This document shows, one piece after another, positions 1 to 10,839 of a stretch of 64,000 nucleotides of DNA. How positions within the stretch are numbered: position 1 is the first letter of the stretch; every line of letters begins with the position of its first letter. The notes below the pieces were generated by a model. The model was given only the letters and a program-made list of their open reading frames with translations. It searched no databases and was not told the origin of the DNA. The translations under genes were made by a program, and so were the position numbers. This DNA is from Anisodus tanguticus (Eukaryota; Streptophyta; Magnoliopsida; Solanales; Solanaceae). The DNA lies in NCBI GenBank assembly GCA_034509755.1, contig CM067556.1:42950045-43014044 (forward strand). Reading direction: 5' to 3'.

Positions 1-1
1 A

Positions 2-1340
2 GTCAAGGGATATCGGCAGAAGGAAGTCCTTGACTATTTTGACATGTACTCCCAGGTGTCTAGGATGACGTCCATACGAGTATTCATTGCGATCGCAGCG
101 TTGCGTGACCTTGAGATACATCAAATGAATGTCAAGACAACCTTCCTAAATGGTGATTTGGAAGAAGAAATTTATATGGAACAACCTGAGGGGTATGTGG
201 TTCCAGGACAAGAGAAGAAAGTCTATCGACTTGTCAAATCTCTGTACGGGCTGAAACAGGCCCCGAAGCAATGGCACGAAAAATTTGATAGTACTCTACT
301 ATCGAAGAGTTTTTTTTATTAATGAATGTTGCAAATGTGTCTACACGCTACACGAAAGGTAACTCTGACTCGTTCGTCATGATATGCCTGTACGTAGATG
401 ACATGTTGATCACAATGAGCAGTCCTAGCTTGATCCTAGAGACTAAGAACATGTTGAAACAATGCTTCGACATGAAGGATATGGGTATCACATATGTTAT
501 CTTAGGAATAAAAATCTCTAAGACGTCTGACAGACTGGTCTTATATCAGTCTCACTACATCGAGGATGTGTTGAGAAAGTTTGAGATGTTTGACAGTTCG
601 CCTATGAAGTCATCACTGGATAGAAATCAAAAGCTTGATAAAAATCGTGGTGCACCCGTATGCCAGGAGAAATATTCACAAGTGATTGGGAGTTTGATGT
701 ACATAACAAACTGCACCCGACTTGATATTGCTTATGCAGTCAACAAGTTGGCTAGATATACCCGTAATCTGAGTAATGATCATTGGAGGGCGTTGAATCG
801 GGTACTACGATACCTTAAATACACGCTAACTTACGGTTGCATTATTTGAGATACCCAGCTGTACTAGAGGGGTACAGTGATGCAAACTGGATATTTGATA
901 TAGAGAATACCAAGTCCACCAGTGGGTATATATTTAAAATTAGTGGTGGTGTTGTGTCTTGGAAATCCTCTAAGCAAACTTGCATCGCCCGATCCACGAT
1001 AGAATCGGAGTTTATCGCTTTAGACAAAGCAGGAGAAGAAGCTGAGTGGCTTCATGACTTCTTAGAGGATGTTCCTTGTTGGGACAAACCCGTACCTTTT
1101 GTAATGATCCACTGCGACAGTTACTCGGCTCTAGGAAGGGCATAGAGTTCTATGTACAACGACAAGTCTCATCATATTCGACAGAGACATAAGACCGTTA
1201 GGCAGATGATCACCACTGGTATAATATCCGCTGATTACATAAAATCAAAGGATAACATAGCGGACCTACTGATAAAGGTCTTACCCAAAGATAAGATATT
1301 CTGCTTGTCTAAGAGAATGGGCTTAAAACCCAAGCTTTAA
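2..1340 (+). pseudogene. copia A pol fragment: reverse transcriptase and RNase H, frameshifted
   Basis: The reverse transcriptase palm copies element RNA into DNA. The motif LNGDLEEEIYMEQPEGY follows the start and SLYGLKQAPKQW lies near 240. The catalytic YVDD is intact at 391-402. RNase H follows, with YSDANW near 873 and SKQTCIARS near 970. The frame changes near 320, near 840 and near 1145, so the protein is split into four pieces. Near 320 the sequence has an altered T-run and extra bases compared with element B. At 457-459 A keeps a CAA glutamine where B has TAA. The order RT then RNase H at the 3' end is typical of Ty1/copia. Confidence 0.92.
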
Positions 1341-1962
1341 GGACCAATACGGTGGTAACCCAACCTTACTGACTGAAGATCCCAGGAATTTAGTTCAATG
1401 GGAAAACTAAGTTGTAAAGGTTCAGTTGAGCACTTCGTTGGAAGCAAGAGCACTTCGGGTTATGATCCCTGTAAGGAACATAAACCCAAATCTATTCCCG
1501 CGATAGACGTTAAGTGCTATCTGCAGTGTGGGTAAATGTTAAGTTTTCAAAACCTTTAATGATCCTCAACAGTTGAGGTTAGGTTTGGGAAAACTTTTAA
1601 TGGTTCATAATACTTGTAAAGTTGGGTATAACATGATACCTTGTAGGAGACCACCTATTTAAGTGCGAGGACAGGCCGCCTCAAATGAACGCACTTAAGA
1701 ATCCAAGAAGTGTCCACGACCACAACAGACAAAACATTATGAAGAACAGAGTAGGGGAAGTTGTTGTGTTGGTACCGTTGACTTGACTTACACTAAACTC
1801 TGACGGTTCAAGACATCACATTCACCGCGCAGTAAGTCCAATGCATTCAACTATGGAAGGGTCAAAGCGGAAACTACCTATCTAGATGCAACATCTGTCC
1901 GCTGAAAGATTACTGGAAATAGACACCTTGTGAGTGCGCCAAAATCTCTTTCAAGAGGGGAT
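1341..1962 (+). other. copia A 3' untranslated region and polypurine tract
   Basis: This non-coding stretch between the RNase H stop and the LTR is alignable with 33679-34306 of element B. It ends in a purine-rich tract (TCAAGAGGGGAT, about 1951-1962) directly before the LTR, the expected place for plus-strand priming. No gene is seen. Confidence 0.75.
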
Positions 1963-2784
1963 TGTTGGTAATTTACTAATGTGGAATTAAGTTTAACCTA
2001 TTGTTTATGACTCGAACAATTGGGGCCCCGCACGTTGGAAACGTCGTCTTCACACACGTGTACACGTAGTGGCAAGTATCGTAAATTTCATTGGTGAAAG
2101 AGATATTGGTACATACGTAATACGTTTGAGACATATAATGATGGACGTTTATTGGCCAAATGACAAGTATTCCACATTGGTAAACGAAGGAAGAAGTGTA
2201 AGATGAAACGAGTCAGAAATCGCCGCGAAGCTGTGAAGGGCCGCAACGCTAATTCGCAGAGCTGCGGTGCTTCGGAGGCAGAATGTTGCAACAGGAAGAT
2301 GGAAAGTTCTGACTCTTGGGCTGGTTTTGGAGCATTGAATCTCCATTATTTGGCACATGAATTCAGCCATTATTTGGCTGAATGTAGCCTCTCAATAAGT
2401 GCCATTACATGGCTATTGAAGGCCATTAGTTGGCTAGTTGAGGGGTAATTTCCTTACACTATAAATTGAGGCCTTTGGCTCAATTGTTCAACACACTTAG
2501 AAATTTTCTGAAATCTTATTCTTCTTCTCTAGCAAGTTTTCTATATTCAAAGTTCTTCAAGAGTAACACTTGAGTTTCCTTTGCTCATTTGTTAAATTGC
2601 TGTTGTATCTTGGGAGACTATTGCCCGACAACGTAAAATGATATATACGGGGCAGTCTTGTCTTAAAGACAGAGTGCCATCACTCGACTCAGCAAATCAC
2701 AAGGAGTTTGTATCGTTCTTGATTCCAATTTGTTGTATGTAATATTTACTTACTTCCCGTTTCCTGCAATTGTTGTAACCCACA
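1963..2784 (+). repeat. copia A 3' LTR
   Basis: Begins TGTTGGTAATTTACTAATG and ends near CCCACA, matching the LTRs of element B (28525-29481 and 34307-35194). A TATAAAT box lies at 2460-2466. A GC-rich cassette around 2218-2285 corresponds to longer, rearranged cassettes in the B LTRs. The end coordinate is inferred by alignment with B, whose LTR ends CCCAACA. Confidence 0.85.
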
Positions 2785-4098
2785 GTTATCATACTTCTAT
2801 CATTTACCTATAGTAAAGACACAGAAAACGTAGTGTTTAGTTTAATCGGGCTGACATTGATATGGTGACATAGGACCAGGCAAATAGCAAACAAATCTAT
2901 GGATAAAAAAAGAAGGTTTGAGATAGAATTTTGCACATGGTGCTCCAAGAATGTTAGAAAATATATAAATCAAAACATAAAGAGAAGTACCCCGCTTTGT
3001 TTAATTCAGTAGAGATGTGGCACTACATTTAACCTATGAACCGCTAAAGCAGCCAAATAGTTCTGTTTACTTACTTTTTTTACAACTTTGTTAAACCACC
3101 TAAAGTTAATATAAGGCCAAGTCTGTTACGAATGTGGCTACGGTTGAGGACTCACTTGGGTAAATGTACTAGACAAACATTAGAGCAAATTTTTAGTCAA
3201 GACTTGTATTTTTTAGGGAGATTATGAAGTAGTAAAAAAGGAAAACATGTATGTCATAATGAGAGATGTGCATCAAGAGTCGGTACTTTTTCAAATATCA
3301 TTGCTAGACTGAAGAAGTCGAGTTATTAGCTCAAACCCCAATCACTTTACCCGCTGGTTGGGGCTCAGTCGAGTTATCAAGGGTTTTACCACCAGTTCGC
3401 TTAATAAATTGGTCTTTGAGACTTCTGCTTGCGCAACTTCTAATTATCTTGATGATGCATGTGTAGATCCCAATTCTCTACCCTATTACAGTACATATAC
3501 TAAGATGAATGAGCTATTTTAGGTGGTGTAAAACATGCAATAGCTTATTTTAAAGGTGTAGAACTTAGATCTTTTAGCTGCACATGTAAGGGATCAAGAC
3601 ACTCTTTATATGCTGGCGATTTTCTTATATAAGCTTTTTTAGTCACCATGTAGTGTACGCGCCGATAATGGCCTCTTCGGGAGGCAAGTTGAGTCATGAC
3701 AATGCAAGAAAAGCTCCATATTTTGGTTTAGCCATCTGTACGTCAGTCTCAGTGAAGCAGCTAACTTGCAACGTGGTTCGACCGAGAATATTCTACTGTT
3801 TGGCAGAATCTCCTGAGGTTGCACCAGAGAACTCAGTTAACTACTTTCTTATAGTAGTAAATTCACATTTGTGTCTGCATCAGAGTTTTTCAAAATGAAA
3901 TAGCAGCGGGAGGAAAGAGATGTGTAATTGACACAAAGACGTGAAGGATCCATAAATATAACATTTGGAGGAAATTACAACTGAAGGAACAAGAATCTTT
4001 CTTTTAGACTTTCAGATTGAGCAGAATAAGGATATAGACAGTGCCGATATCATCCTTCAGTTCTGGGAAACATCATCTCAGTTGCTGGCTATACAATC
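2785..4098. other. AT-rich stretch without a recognisable gene
   Basis: No feature is supported here. Two open stretches stand out but match nothing I know: 3313-3522 (69 residues on the plus strand, no early ATG) and about 3653-3898. They may be further scraps captured by the Helitron whose 3' end lies at 6347. The Helitron 5' end, expected to be A followed by TC, could lie here but could not be placed. Confidence 0.4.
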
Positions 4099-4410
4099 TG
4101 CTACCAGATTGCTTTGTCCGTTAGGGATGAAGTGGAGGATTTGGAAAAGGCAGGCATCAATGTAATCCCAATTGATATGTTTCCTTGTGAGAGACTTGCC
4201 ATTGAGGAAGTATGAACACGATTCTATTTCTACGTGAACAGGCTCTCTGTTGCTTCAGAATCACTACACAGGTCCCCTTTTTTCTTCTTTTTGTTTTACC
4301 TTGAAACTTCTTTTAACCGTACATTCTTGTAGTGAGCTTATCTTTTGTGGTTGGTAGATCCACACTCAAATGTGCTTGTGCATCTTTTCATATTTAGTCC
4401 ATAATCACTA
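4099..4410 (+). pseudogene. cobalamin-independent methionine synthase, C-terminal fragment (two exons)
   Basis: Methionine synthase transfers the methyl group of 5-methyl-tetrahydrofolate to homocysteine. Translation from 4099 gives CYQIALSVRDEVEDLEKAG, then INVIPID, then LPLRKYEH (after a small deletion and frame change), then FRITTQ. These are hallmarks of the C-terminal domain in plants. An intron with GT at 4272 and AG at 4357 separates this from a second exon reading IHTQMC, in the family's order. Compared with the usual protein, residues are missing before LPLRK and within the FRI-TTQ segment, and a stop appears near 4240. It is a broken fragment of an enzyme usually about 765 residues long. 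Confidence 0.82.
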
Positions 4411-5632
4411 TCACTAACTTTCAATATGTCCGGGAAACTATGAAGTAGTAAAAAAGTGAAACTTAATCATAGAAATGAGATTTTAAGAAACACTAAATTG
4501 GAAATAATCCGAGGAAAACTTGAAGTGTTCTTATCTTCAAGACCTACGAGATTTTGGAGTTTTAGATTATGCATTATAGCTTTACTTCTTCATATAACAT
4601 GAAATTATACATTAGACTACTAGCATATTTATACGGGAAAAACGAGAGCCTGGATAACAATAAAAGCACCTCATATGTAGTCCTCTTTTTCATTAAACAA
4701 TGTGAGAAAAATTAGAATAAAACTTTATGGGTAGTACCTGTACCAAGCTTTGATACTGTTAACCTATGAGTAGTGCTTCTACCAAGGTTTACTACAGCTA
4801 TATCCAGATTTATATTGTCTTTAATGGGATTGAGATATGAATATTACAAAAAAAATACCAATTGGATGCCTTAGCCTAAATCAAGTTCAGTATAAATAGA
4901 TAAATACCTATCATATGCAAAGTCTCACATTATGATCTTAAAATGCAGATGCATCTTTCTCAATGAATCTCGATCAACTGTGATTTACATGAATTCTGCA
5001 GTTAACAGGCCAAAAACATGTTGGTTCTGATTCTTCTTTGCACAGTTACCGTCTTCTGTTATTGCTCAATGCAAAAGTTAGGAATGATTGAAATAGTGGA
5101 ACAGCTCTAGGTTTGCTTTTGCTTTTCTAAGCATATTGGTCGAGGAATTGACGAGTATTATCTACACTCTTTAGATTTTAGGATGTCTGTTTTATAATAT
5201 GCTTATGTAGACTAATGAATTAGCCGTGGGATCTGATTTATTGGGTTTGTTTCTTGTATTATTGGGTTGCAGCGAGACTACAAAGTAAGAACCTTGAGCG
5301 GAACTTTGTTGTTAAAATTCTTTTGAAGTATATAATTACTTTTTTTCATTTATTTATAATTTTTTTAGAAATAATTGGTGGTTGTTAAAAGCACCTTTCT
5401 CCTTTTAGAGAAAGATTCAGCAACTTGGGTGTTGTAATGTTACTCTTCTTTTAATAAAATTAAGAATTTTATTGATATGTAGACCTTACCTCCTTCAGGT
5501 ACATACGAAAATGAAAAGAACACTGTGAGTGTCTATGAGTACAGCCTCTCCATCTTTGGAGGTCCTACCTCTTTGAGTTCATTGAATTGTCTTTCCTAAT
5601 GTTGCCAAATGCAGATGGCTATTTATGTTTTG
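4411..5632. other. non-coding, AT-rich; no gene seen
   Basis: This lies between the methionine synthase and methyltransferase fragments. No further exons of either gene were recognised, and no long open frame or terminal repeat is present. Confidence 0.4.
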
Positions 5633-5691
5633 TGAGTTGAACTACTACCTGCACAACATTTTGAGTTGAATGACTACATGCACAACAATTT
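5633..5691. repeat. two-copy tandem repeat, about 29-30 bp
   Basis: Two adjacent units, each starting TGAGTTGAA and containing a CTAC-TGCACAACA core, differ by a few bases. They directly precede the methyltransferase-like exon. Confidence 0.7.
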
Positions 5692-5692
5692 T

Positions 5693-6065
5693 ATGCTTTT
5701 GGATGGTCATATAGGTTCTTTCTTTGCTTTCGCATATGAAGGTAAATCTGTGTTGGAATTAGGTGCTCGTATTGCCCGCTTCACCGGTAAATCAGCCAAG
5801 AAAACTGGGCATCTTGTAGAAATGGCCTTTATTGGAGGTGCAATAAAGAAAGTGTGGCTCTATTCTCCTTCAGATATTTGCATTTTCTCTCTGTCTAATA
5901 TATGTTGTGAAACTAGGGGGTTCATAAGATACTAGAATTAAGAAAACTTACTGAATAGGTTTCTGTATATCCTATCATATAGTTTGTTTTCATGCAGAAT
6001 GAAAGCATAAATGTAGAGCATAAGAAGAATTTGTTTGCGGTTTTGCACATCTGACGCAAAATTTC
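5693..6065 (+). pseudogene. phosphoethanolamine N-methyltransferase fragment (two exons)
   Basis: This enzyme makes phosphocholine by three SAM-dependent methylations. The first exon piece, in frame from 5735, reads YEGKSVLELGARIARFTG, then AKKTGH and AIKK. It is the start of the first methyltransferase domain with SAM-binding motif I. Two glycines of the usual LGAGIGRFTG are changed (to Arg and Ala), which should damage SAM binding. An intron with GT at 5852 and AG at 5997 follows AIKK. The next exon opens NESIN, exactly as in the family, and then decays with a stop. The expected protein is about 490 residues; only some 75 are represented. Confidence 0.8.
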
Positions 6066-6316
6066 AGTTGCCAATTGTTTCTGCTCTGCATTCCTCCCTG
6101 AAATAGATTTTCTCAGCAAGTTGAAGAATGCACCAAGAAAGAAAGTTGGATGTACTATGTTTCAATTGCATATTCTATAATGCTTTTTGTTATCTTGTAC
6201 AATTTTTGTTCTTCAAATTGCTGTACATAGTACGAAGTATTAATAAATAGTTAATATTTAATCAGCTTGGTAATTTTGTAGTTGCATAGATAACAGATAC
6301 AATGATAACAATGCAT

Positions 6317-6348
6317 GCCCCTGCAGGGCACGGCACGGGCCATCTAGT
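6317..6348 (+). other. Helitron 3' terminus: hairpin plus CTAG, then host T
   Basis: GCCCCTGC (6317-6324) pairs with GCACGGGC (6333-6340), with one mismatch and an 8-base loop. CAT, CTAG (6344-6347) and T (6348) follow. A GC-rich hairpin a few bases before a terminal CTRR inserted ahead of T is the diagnostic right end of Helitrons. Confidence 0.75.
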
Positions 6349-6437
6349 ATAAGAAAAGGAAGACGTACAATGTTATGAGCCAAGTCCAGCCCAATGTGCG
6401 TACCAAGGTCACAAAATAGTTACTGGGCTGACAAGAG
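6349..6437. other. flank between Helitron end and copia C; possible older LTR start
   Basis: TGTTATGAGCC at 6371 looks like an LTR start. Together with 20035-20316, which continues this sequence once copia C is removed, it could be an older LTR. No matching end or duplication was found, so this is weak. Confidence 0.25.
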
Positions 6438-6600
6438 TGATAGAGAATAAATAAATATTCTTCATATACTCTGTAATTATTATTCTAGTGTAATTATGTA
6501 AAGTATAGATCCTTCTCCAATTAGGTTTTGTAATTGTAAACATCTATATATATTGCATTAATGAGAAGCCTCAAATGAAGGAGAATTACACAATTCTACA
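6438..6600 (+). repeat. copia C 5' LTR (163 bp)
   Basis: Starts TGATAGAGAATA and ends ATTCTACA directly before the primer-binding site. It is unusually short, and it pairs with 19868-20034. A TATA-like stretch CTATATATATT lies near 6544. Confidence 0.93.
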
Positions 6601-6610
6601 TGGTATCAGA
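6601..6610 (+). other. copia C primer-binding site
   Basis: TGGTATCAGA, complementary to the 3' end of initiator tRNA-Met, follows the LTR immediately. Confidence 0.9.
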
Positions 6611-6788
6611 AGCCAAACCCTAAAATTTCCTCTACTTGCAGCGGCTACACAGCCGCACAATAGGTGCTTCGTCTTTTCATTGTTGGTGCAACCATTGCTG
6701 TTGTCGGCTACTTCCATCTCAACAGATTCTTCCTTTTTGGTCTCTTGAGTGGCAATTCAGTTCACGTCACAAAAGCCGACAGCCCCCC

Positions 6789-7640
6789 ATGGCTTCTCCC
6801 AATTCCTCCTCTTCCACCCACGACGTCACATATCCTCCTTCTCCCCCCTCATCTTCTAACACCTTTCATCCGGCTTTTGTCATGACGAATATCAAAAACT
6901 TTATCCCTTTGGTTCTTGATGAAGAGGATGGACAATACTTATCGTGGGTTGAACTATTTCAAATTCATGCACGCACATACAACATGCTTGATCACATTGA
7001 TGCCACCTATCCCCGTGTACCCGACGTCGAGAACTCGACGTGGAAAAAGCTCGACGCAATCGTCAAACAATGTATATATGACACCATATCCAATGACTTA
7101 CTTCATACTATCATGAAGACAGGTTCTTCTGCTCATGAACTATGAACAAGGCTAAAGAAAATCTTTCAGGACAATAAACGTACACGTGTCGTGTATCTGG
7201 AGGAACAAGTTAACAACACCCGTCTTAAGAATTTTGCTAACATGTCAGACTATTGTAAACAACTCAAACTAGTGGCCGATCAATTATCTAATGTTGGCAA
7301 TCCGATTTCTGAAAAGTTGGTTTTGCAACTCATTATTGGTTTACTGAAAGGTGAGTACGATACACTTGCCACGATGATCCAACAAGCCGATCCCCTCCCT
7401 AGCTTCAACAAGGCTCGGTCACAATTGCAGGAGGAAACTAGATGAGCCAAACGAGACGAGCATAATCCACAAGAATTGGCGGCCGATGTACCACCGACCG
7501 TCACTCTGCCCTCCGAACCACCGACACACACGGACCACCCACCTCACCGGGGTGGCCGAGGCGGCAGCAGGGGATGTGGCTGCGACAACGGGAGTGGCGG
7601 AAGAGGAAAGGGCTGCGGAGGATGATCTAATTCTACCGGC
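6789..7640 (+). pseudogene. copia C gag, broken
   Basis: Gag packages element RNA. The start chosen is the ATG at 6789 (MASPNS), because it opens the same way as the gag start of related copy F. An upstream ATG at 6636 shares the frame but covers leader. The conserved core NIKNFIPLVLDEEDGQYLSW lies near 6888-6947. A TGA at 7143-7145 replaces the Trp expected in HELWTRLKK; the frame then runs on to a stop at 7443-7445. A Gly/Arg-rich tail follows (near 7540-7620). Confidence 0.88.
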
Positions 7641-7712
7641 CCAACATGGCAGGTCCATATTACGTCGGCTCCATAAAAGAAGCAACATTCTGGCTTACTC
7701 ACTCCTATTGAA

Positions 7713-8620
7713 TTGGCCCAGGTCTACAACACCATGAACCTCCAGCAGCCCAACAACGCATGGTACATAGATATATGTGCCACATCCCACCTCACTTGCG
7801 ACTTTGGTAATCTCCCTCACCTGTTTAATTTGAACAATCCTCAATTTATTGTGGTCGGCAATGGAAGTCGCGTTCCAATTCAAGGCTATGTCACCACTCA
7901 AACACAACCACCTCATCCACCCTTTACCCTAAAAATGTCCTATATGCTCATAACATCATTAAAAACTTAATCTCTGTTAGGAAGTTTTCTAGTGACAATT
8001 TCGTATCCATTTAGTTTGACCCTTTAGGTTTTTCTGTGAAGGACCTACATACGGGGACAACTCTTACGAGATGAAATAGTGTAGGGGACCTATATCCTTT
8101 CTCATCCACTTCTACTGTAAGTGTCAATACACCAACCTCTCTAGCTGCAATCTCTCTATCGACTTGGCACAATAGACTCGGGCACCCGGGAGCACCAGTT
8201 TTCAATTTTCTTAAAAGTCAGAATTTCATACAATGTAATAACGGGAAATTTACCCCTTCTTTCTACTCTTGTCCTTTAGGAAAATATGTTAGACTTTCTT
8301 TTCAACCTTCATTAAGTGTAACATTTTCTCCCTTTGATATTATTCATGCGGATTTATGGACATCTCCCATTACTAGCAAACTAGGTCACAAATATTATTT
8401 GGTACTCTTGGATGATTTGTCTCACTTTCTTTGGGTGTATCCTCAAAAACTAGCAAACGTTTCAATGTGATAACGACCGTGAGTTTGACAACCTTCCCTT
8501 TCACAAATTTTGTGCGGACCACGACATGGTGTTTCGATTTTCTTGCCCCCATACTTCACCTCAAAATGGTAAAGCCTAAATAATCCTACGCACCATCAAC
8601 AATAAGATCCACACTATGCT
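7713..8620 (+). pseudogene. copia C protease and integrase, broken
   Basis: The aspartic protease region reads AWYIDICATSHLT near 7758. The catalytic DTGA is changed to DICA, so it should be inactive. Integrase follows, with the zinc-binding start HNRLGHPGA near 8170 and CPLGKYVRLSF near 8270. The first catalytic Asp lies in IIHADLWTSP near 8340. About 100 bp are missing after WVYP compared with copy F. The third catalytic residue (Glu) is replaced by a TAA stop at 8577-8579. Confidence 0.85.
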
Positions 8621-9039
8621 CTTCCATGCTTCCACCCCCCCTTTTTTGGGTATACGTCTTACACATGGCGGCATACCTCCTTAATATATTACCAACATGA
8701 ACCTCATCAAAATAAAACTCCAACCGAAATTCTCTTCCGCTGAATCCCCTCTTATGATCACCTTCAGATTTTTGGTTGTCTATGCTACTCCAATCTTGCC
8801 TCCACGGGCCCTCACTAATTAGCACCTAGAACTGCCCCTTCCATTTTCTTAGATTTTCCATCAAACCATAGGAGATACTTATGATATGATTTGCCCATAA
8901 ATAATATTCTAGTCTCTCGCCATGTCACATTCGAGGAGAACGTTTTCCCATTTGCAAATGTCCAAAACTTTCAAGTCACTGATTACAACTTCTTTGATGA
9001 TCCGGACAATTCCTCCCTCAGTAGAAACGCAATACATCA

Positions 9040-9260
9040 TGGCAACCATCTTGTCCCATCACTGCCCCAGTCCCCGTCACCGTGCTCACTGCCTCACCAC
9101 CCATCACTGCCCAGCCCCCGTCACTACCTCATCCCGTGTTATCGTGCTCACTGCCCCAACCCCCGTCACTGCCCTATCCTGTGTCACTGACCCCACTGCT
9201 CTACACCACTGCCCGTGACCCAACCACCCCACTGCCCATGACCCAATCAGTCCCGCTTCT
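9040..9260 (+). repeat. C-rich degenerate repeats in the integrase-RT linker of copia C
   Basis: Irregular repeats of CACTGCCC, CCCCGTCACTGC and similar encode a Pro/Ser/Thr-rich linker between integrase and reverse transcriptase. The same place is repeat-expanded in copy F (about 25970-26270) and is Pro-rich in copy I (about 61620-61860). Confidence 0.65.
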
Positions 9261-10834
9261 GATCCATCATATAGAAACCCATGCCCAACACGAGATTTTC
9301 AAACCGAAAGTCCACTTTAACCTATCCACTCAGACTATCTCACCTATACCTAAAAACCTAAAATTAGCCAAGCTTGATCCGAATTGGAATGCGGCCATGC
9401 ATGAGGAATTTAACGCGCTCACTACATAGCGTATTTGGGATTTTGTTCTGAGATCAGAGGGGGTGAATGTGATTCATTGCATGTGGCTATATCGCCACAA
9501 ATTCAGGGATAGTGGTATGCTTGAACGCTATGAGGCGAGACTTGTGGCAAATGGCATAGGACAACAAGAGGGAGTTGATTGTGTTGAGACTTTCCGTCCA
9601 GTGGTCAAACAAACCACCATTCGCACTGTTCTGAGCATAGCTATGGAAAATAACTGGTTGATTCATCAACTTGATGTGAAAAATACATTCTTACATGGGG
9701 ATTTGAAAGAAACCGTCTATATGCATCAACTGCCTGGCTTTGTGCATCTAGAGGCTCCTCAGTATGTCTACCATCTTCGAAAGTCACTCTATGGCTCGAA
9801 ACAAGCCCCAGGTCTTGGTATGAGCGCTTTGCCACTTACATCATGTAGATCGAGTTCGTGTGCAGCAAAAGTGATAATTCACTTTTTATTTTACATCGAG
9901 GTAATGACGCAACATACCTTTTTCTCTATGTGGATGATATTATTCTGATTGCCTCATCTGATGTGCTGAAACACGAGATCATTACCTTGCTCAAATTTGA
10001 ATTTCCTATGACAGACTTAGGTAAGTTGAGTTATGTTTTAGGAATTTCAGTGACCAGATCCGAAAATGCAATGTTCCTGTATCAGCGCAAGTATGCCGAA
10101 GAAATTATTTACAGGGCTAAAATGACAAACTGCAAGATCATGCCCACTCCAGTCGACTCGAAGTCGAAACTCAGTGCCGATGATGGGGATCCGGTGCTCG
10201 ATCCTTCTCTCTATAAGAGTCTTGTTGGTGCACTTCGGTATCTTACCTTCACTAGACCCGATATTGCATATGCCGTTCAACAGGTGTATTTGTTCATGCA
10301 TGCTCCCAGAGAGCCTCACTTTACCGCTCTCAAATGTATCACTCGGTACGTTAAGGGTACTCTTGACTATGGATTACATCTTTATCCATCTGCACCGACC
10401 AGACTGATATCGTATACGGACGCCAATTGGGGCGGCTATCCAGACACACATCGATATACTTTCAGCTACTGTGTATTTTCAGGTGATAATCTCATCTCGT
10501 GGTCTGCCAAACGACAAACCATGTTTTTCTATTCGAGTGCAGAAGCAGAATATAGAGGCGTTGCAAATGTTGTTGTCTTAGAAATATTCTTCTAGAGCTT
10601 CATTGTCCCTTACGTAAGGCATCCCATGTCTAGTGTGATAAAATATATGCTGTTTACTTGTCTATAACCCGGTTCAGCATCAGCAAACCAAACATATTGA
10701 GATGAATATTCATTTTGTTCATGAGAAGGTTGCCATGGTCCGTGTTCGGGTGTTACATGTTCCTTCTTCCTATCAGTATGCAAATATATTTACTAAGGGG
10801 CTTCCTCGGCAGCTATTCCTTGACTTCAGATCCA
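9261..10834 (+). pseudogene. copia C reverse transcriptase and RNase H, broken
   Basis: The RT begins near HAQHEIFKPK (9277). KNTFLHGDLKETVYMHQ lies near 9678 and an intact YVDD is at 9927-9938. RNase H shows YTDANWGG near 10414 and SSAEAEYRG near 10535. Breaks include a TAG at 9427-9429, where Gln is expected, and a frame change near 9810 with loss of the AWYERF segment; the RNase H end (after 10590) is scrambled. The integration point of element D is the last bases of this region. Confidence 0.9.
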
Positions 10835-10839
10835 GTCTG
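10835..10839. other. target-site duplication GTCTG, left copy (element D)
   Basis: GTCTG here and at 19827-19831 flanks element D exactly. Removing D and one copy restores the copia C sequence seen in related copy F. Confidence 0.95.

Larger units (their letters stand above)
1..2784 (+). mobile_element. Ty1/copia retrotransposon A, 3' part (cut by window start)
   Basis: The window opens inside the reverse transcriptase of a copia element and runs through RNase H, a 3' untranslated stretch and one LTR. Protein, untranslated region and LTR all match element B at 28525-35194 closely, so A and B are two copies of one family in the same orientation. The gag, protease, integrase and 5' LTR lie outside the window, so the 5' target duplication cannot be checked. 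Frameshifts in pol make it non-autonomous. Confidence 0.93.
4099..6347 (+). mobile_element. putative gene-capturing Helitron (minimum extent; 5' end not found)
   Basis: The right end has the Helitron 3' signature: a GC-rich hairpin followed by CATCTAG, with a host T next. Upstream lie fragments of two unrelated host genes, each with an exon-intron-exon structure on the plus strand. Capture of several gene pieces with introns is well known for plant Helitrons. No Rep/helicase coding is seen, so it would be non-autonomous. The start given is only the first recognisable captured exon. The alternative is two independent pseudogenes that happen to lie beside a Helitron end. Confidence 0.6.

Noticed and set aside
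2785..4098. Candidate Helitron 5' ends (A followed by TCTATGG near 2896; TCTCTACCC near 3475)
   Set aside because: Neither has a second line of support; a terminal match in another copy would be needed.
4099..6065. Functional methionine synthase or methyltransferase genes
   Set aside because: Only small parts are present, with stops, deletions and changed SAM-binding glycines; the remaining exons are missing.
7419..7688. Overlapping minus- and plus-strand frames in the gag tail of copia C
   Set aside because: Low-complexity GC-rich gag tail; shadow frames only.
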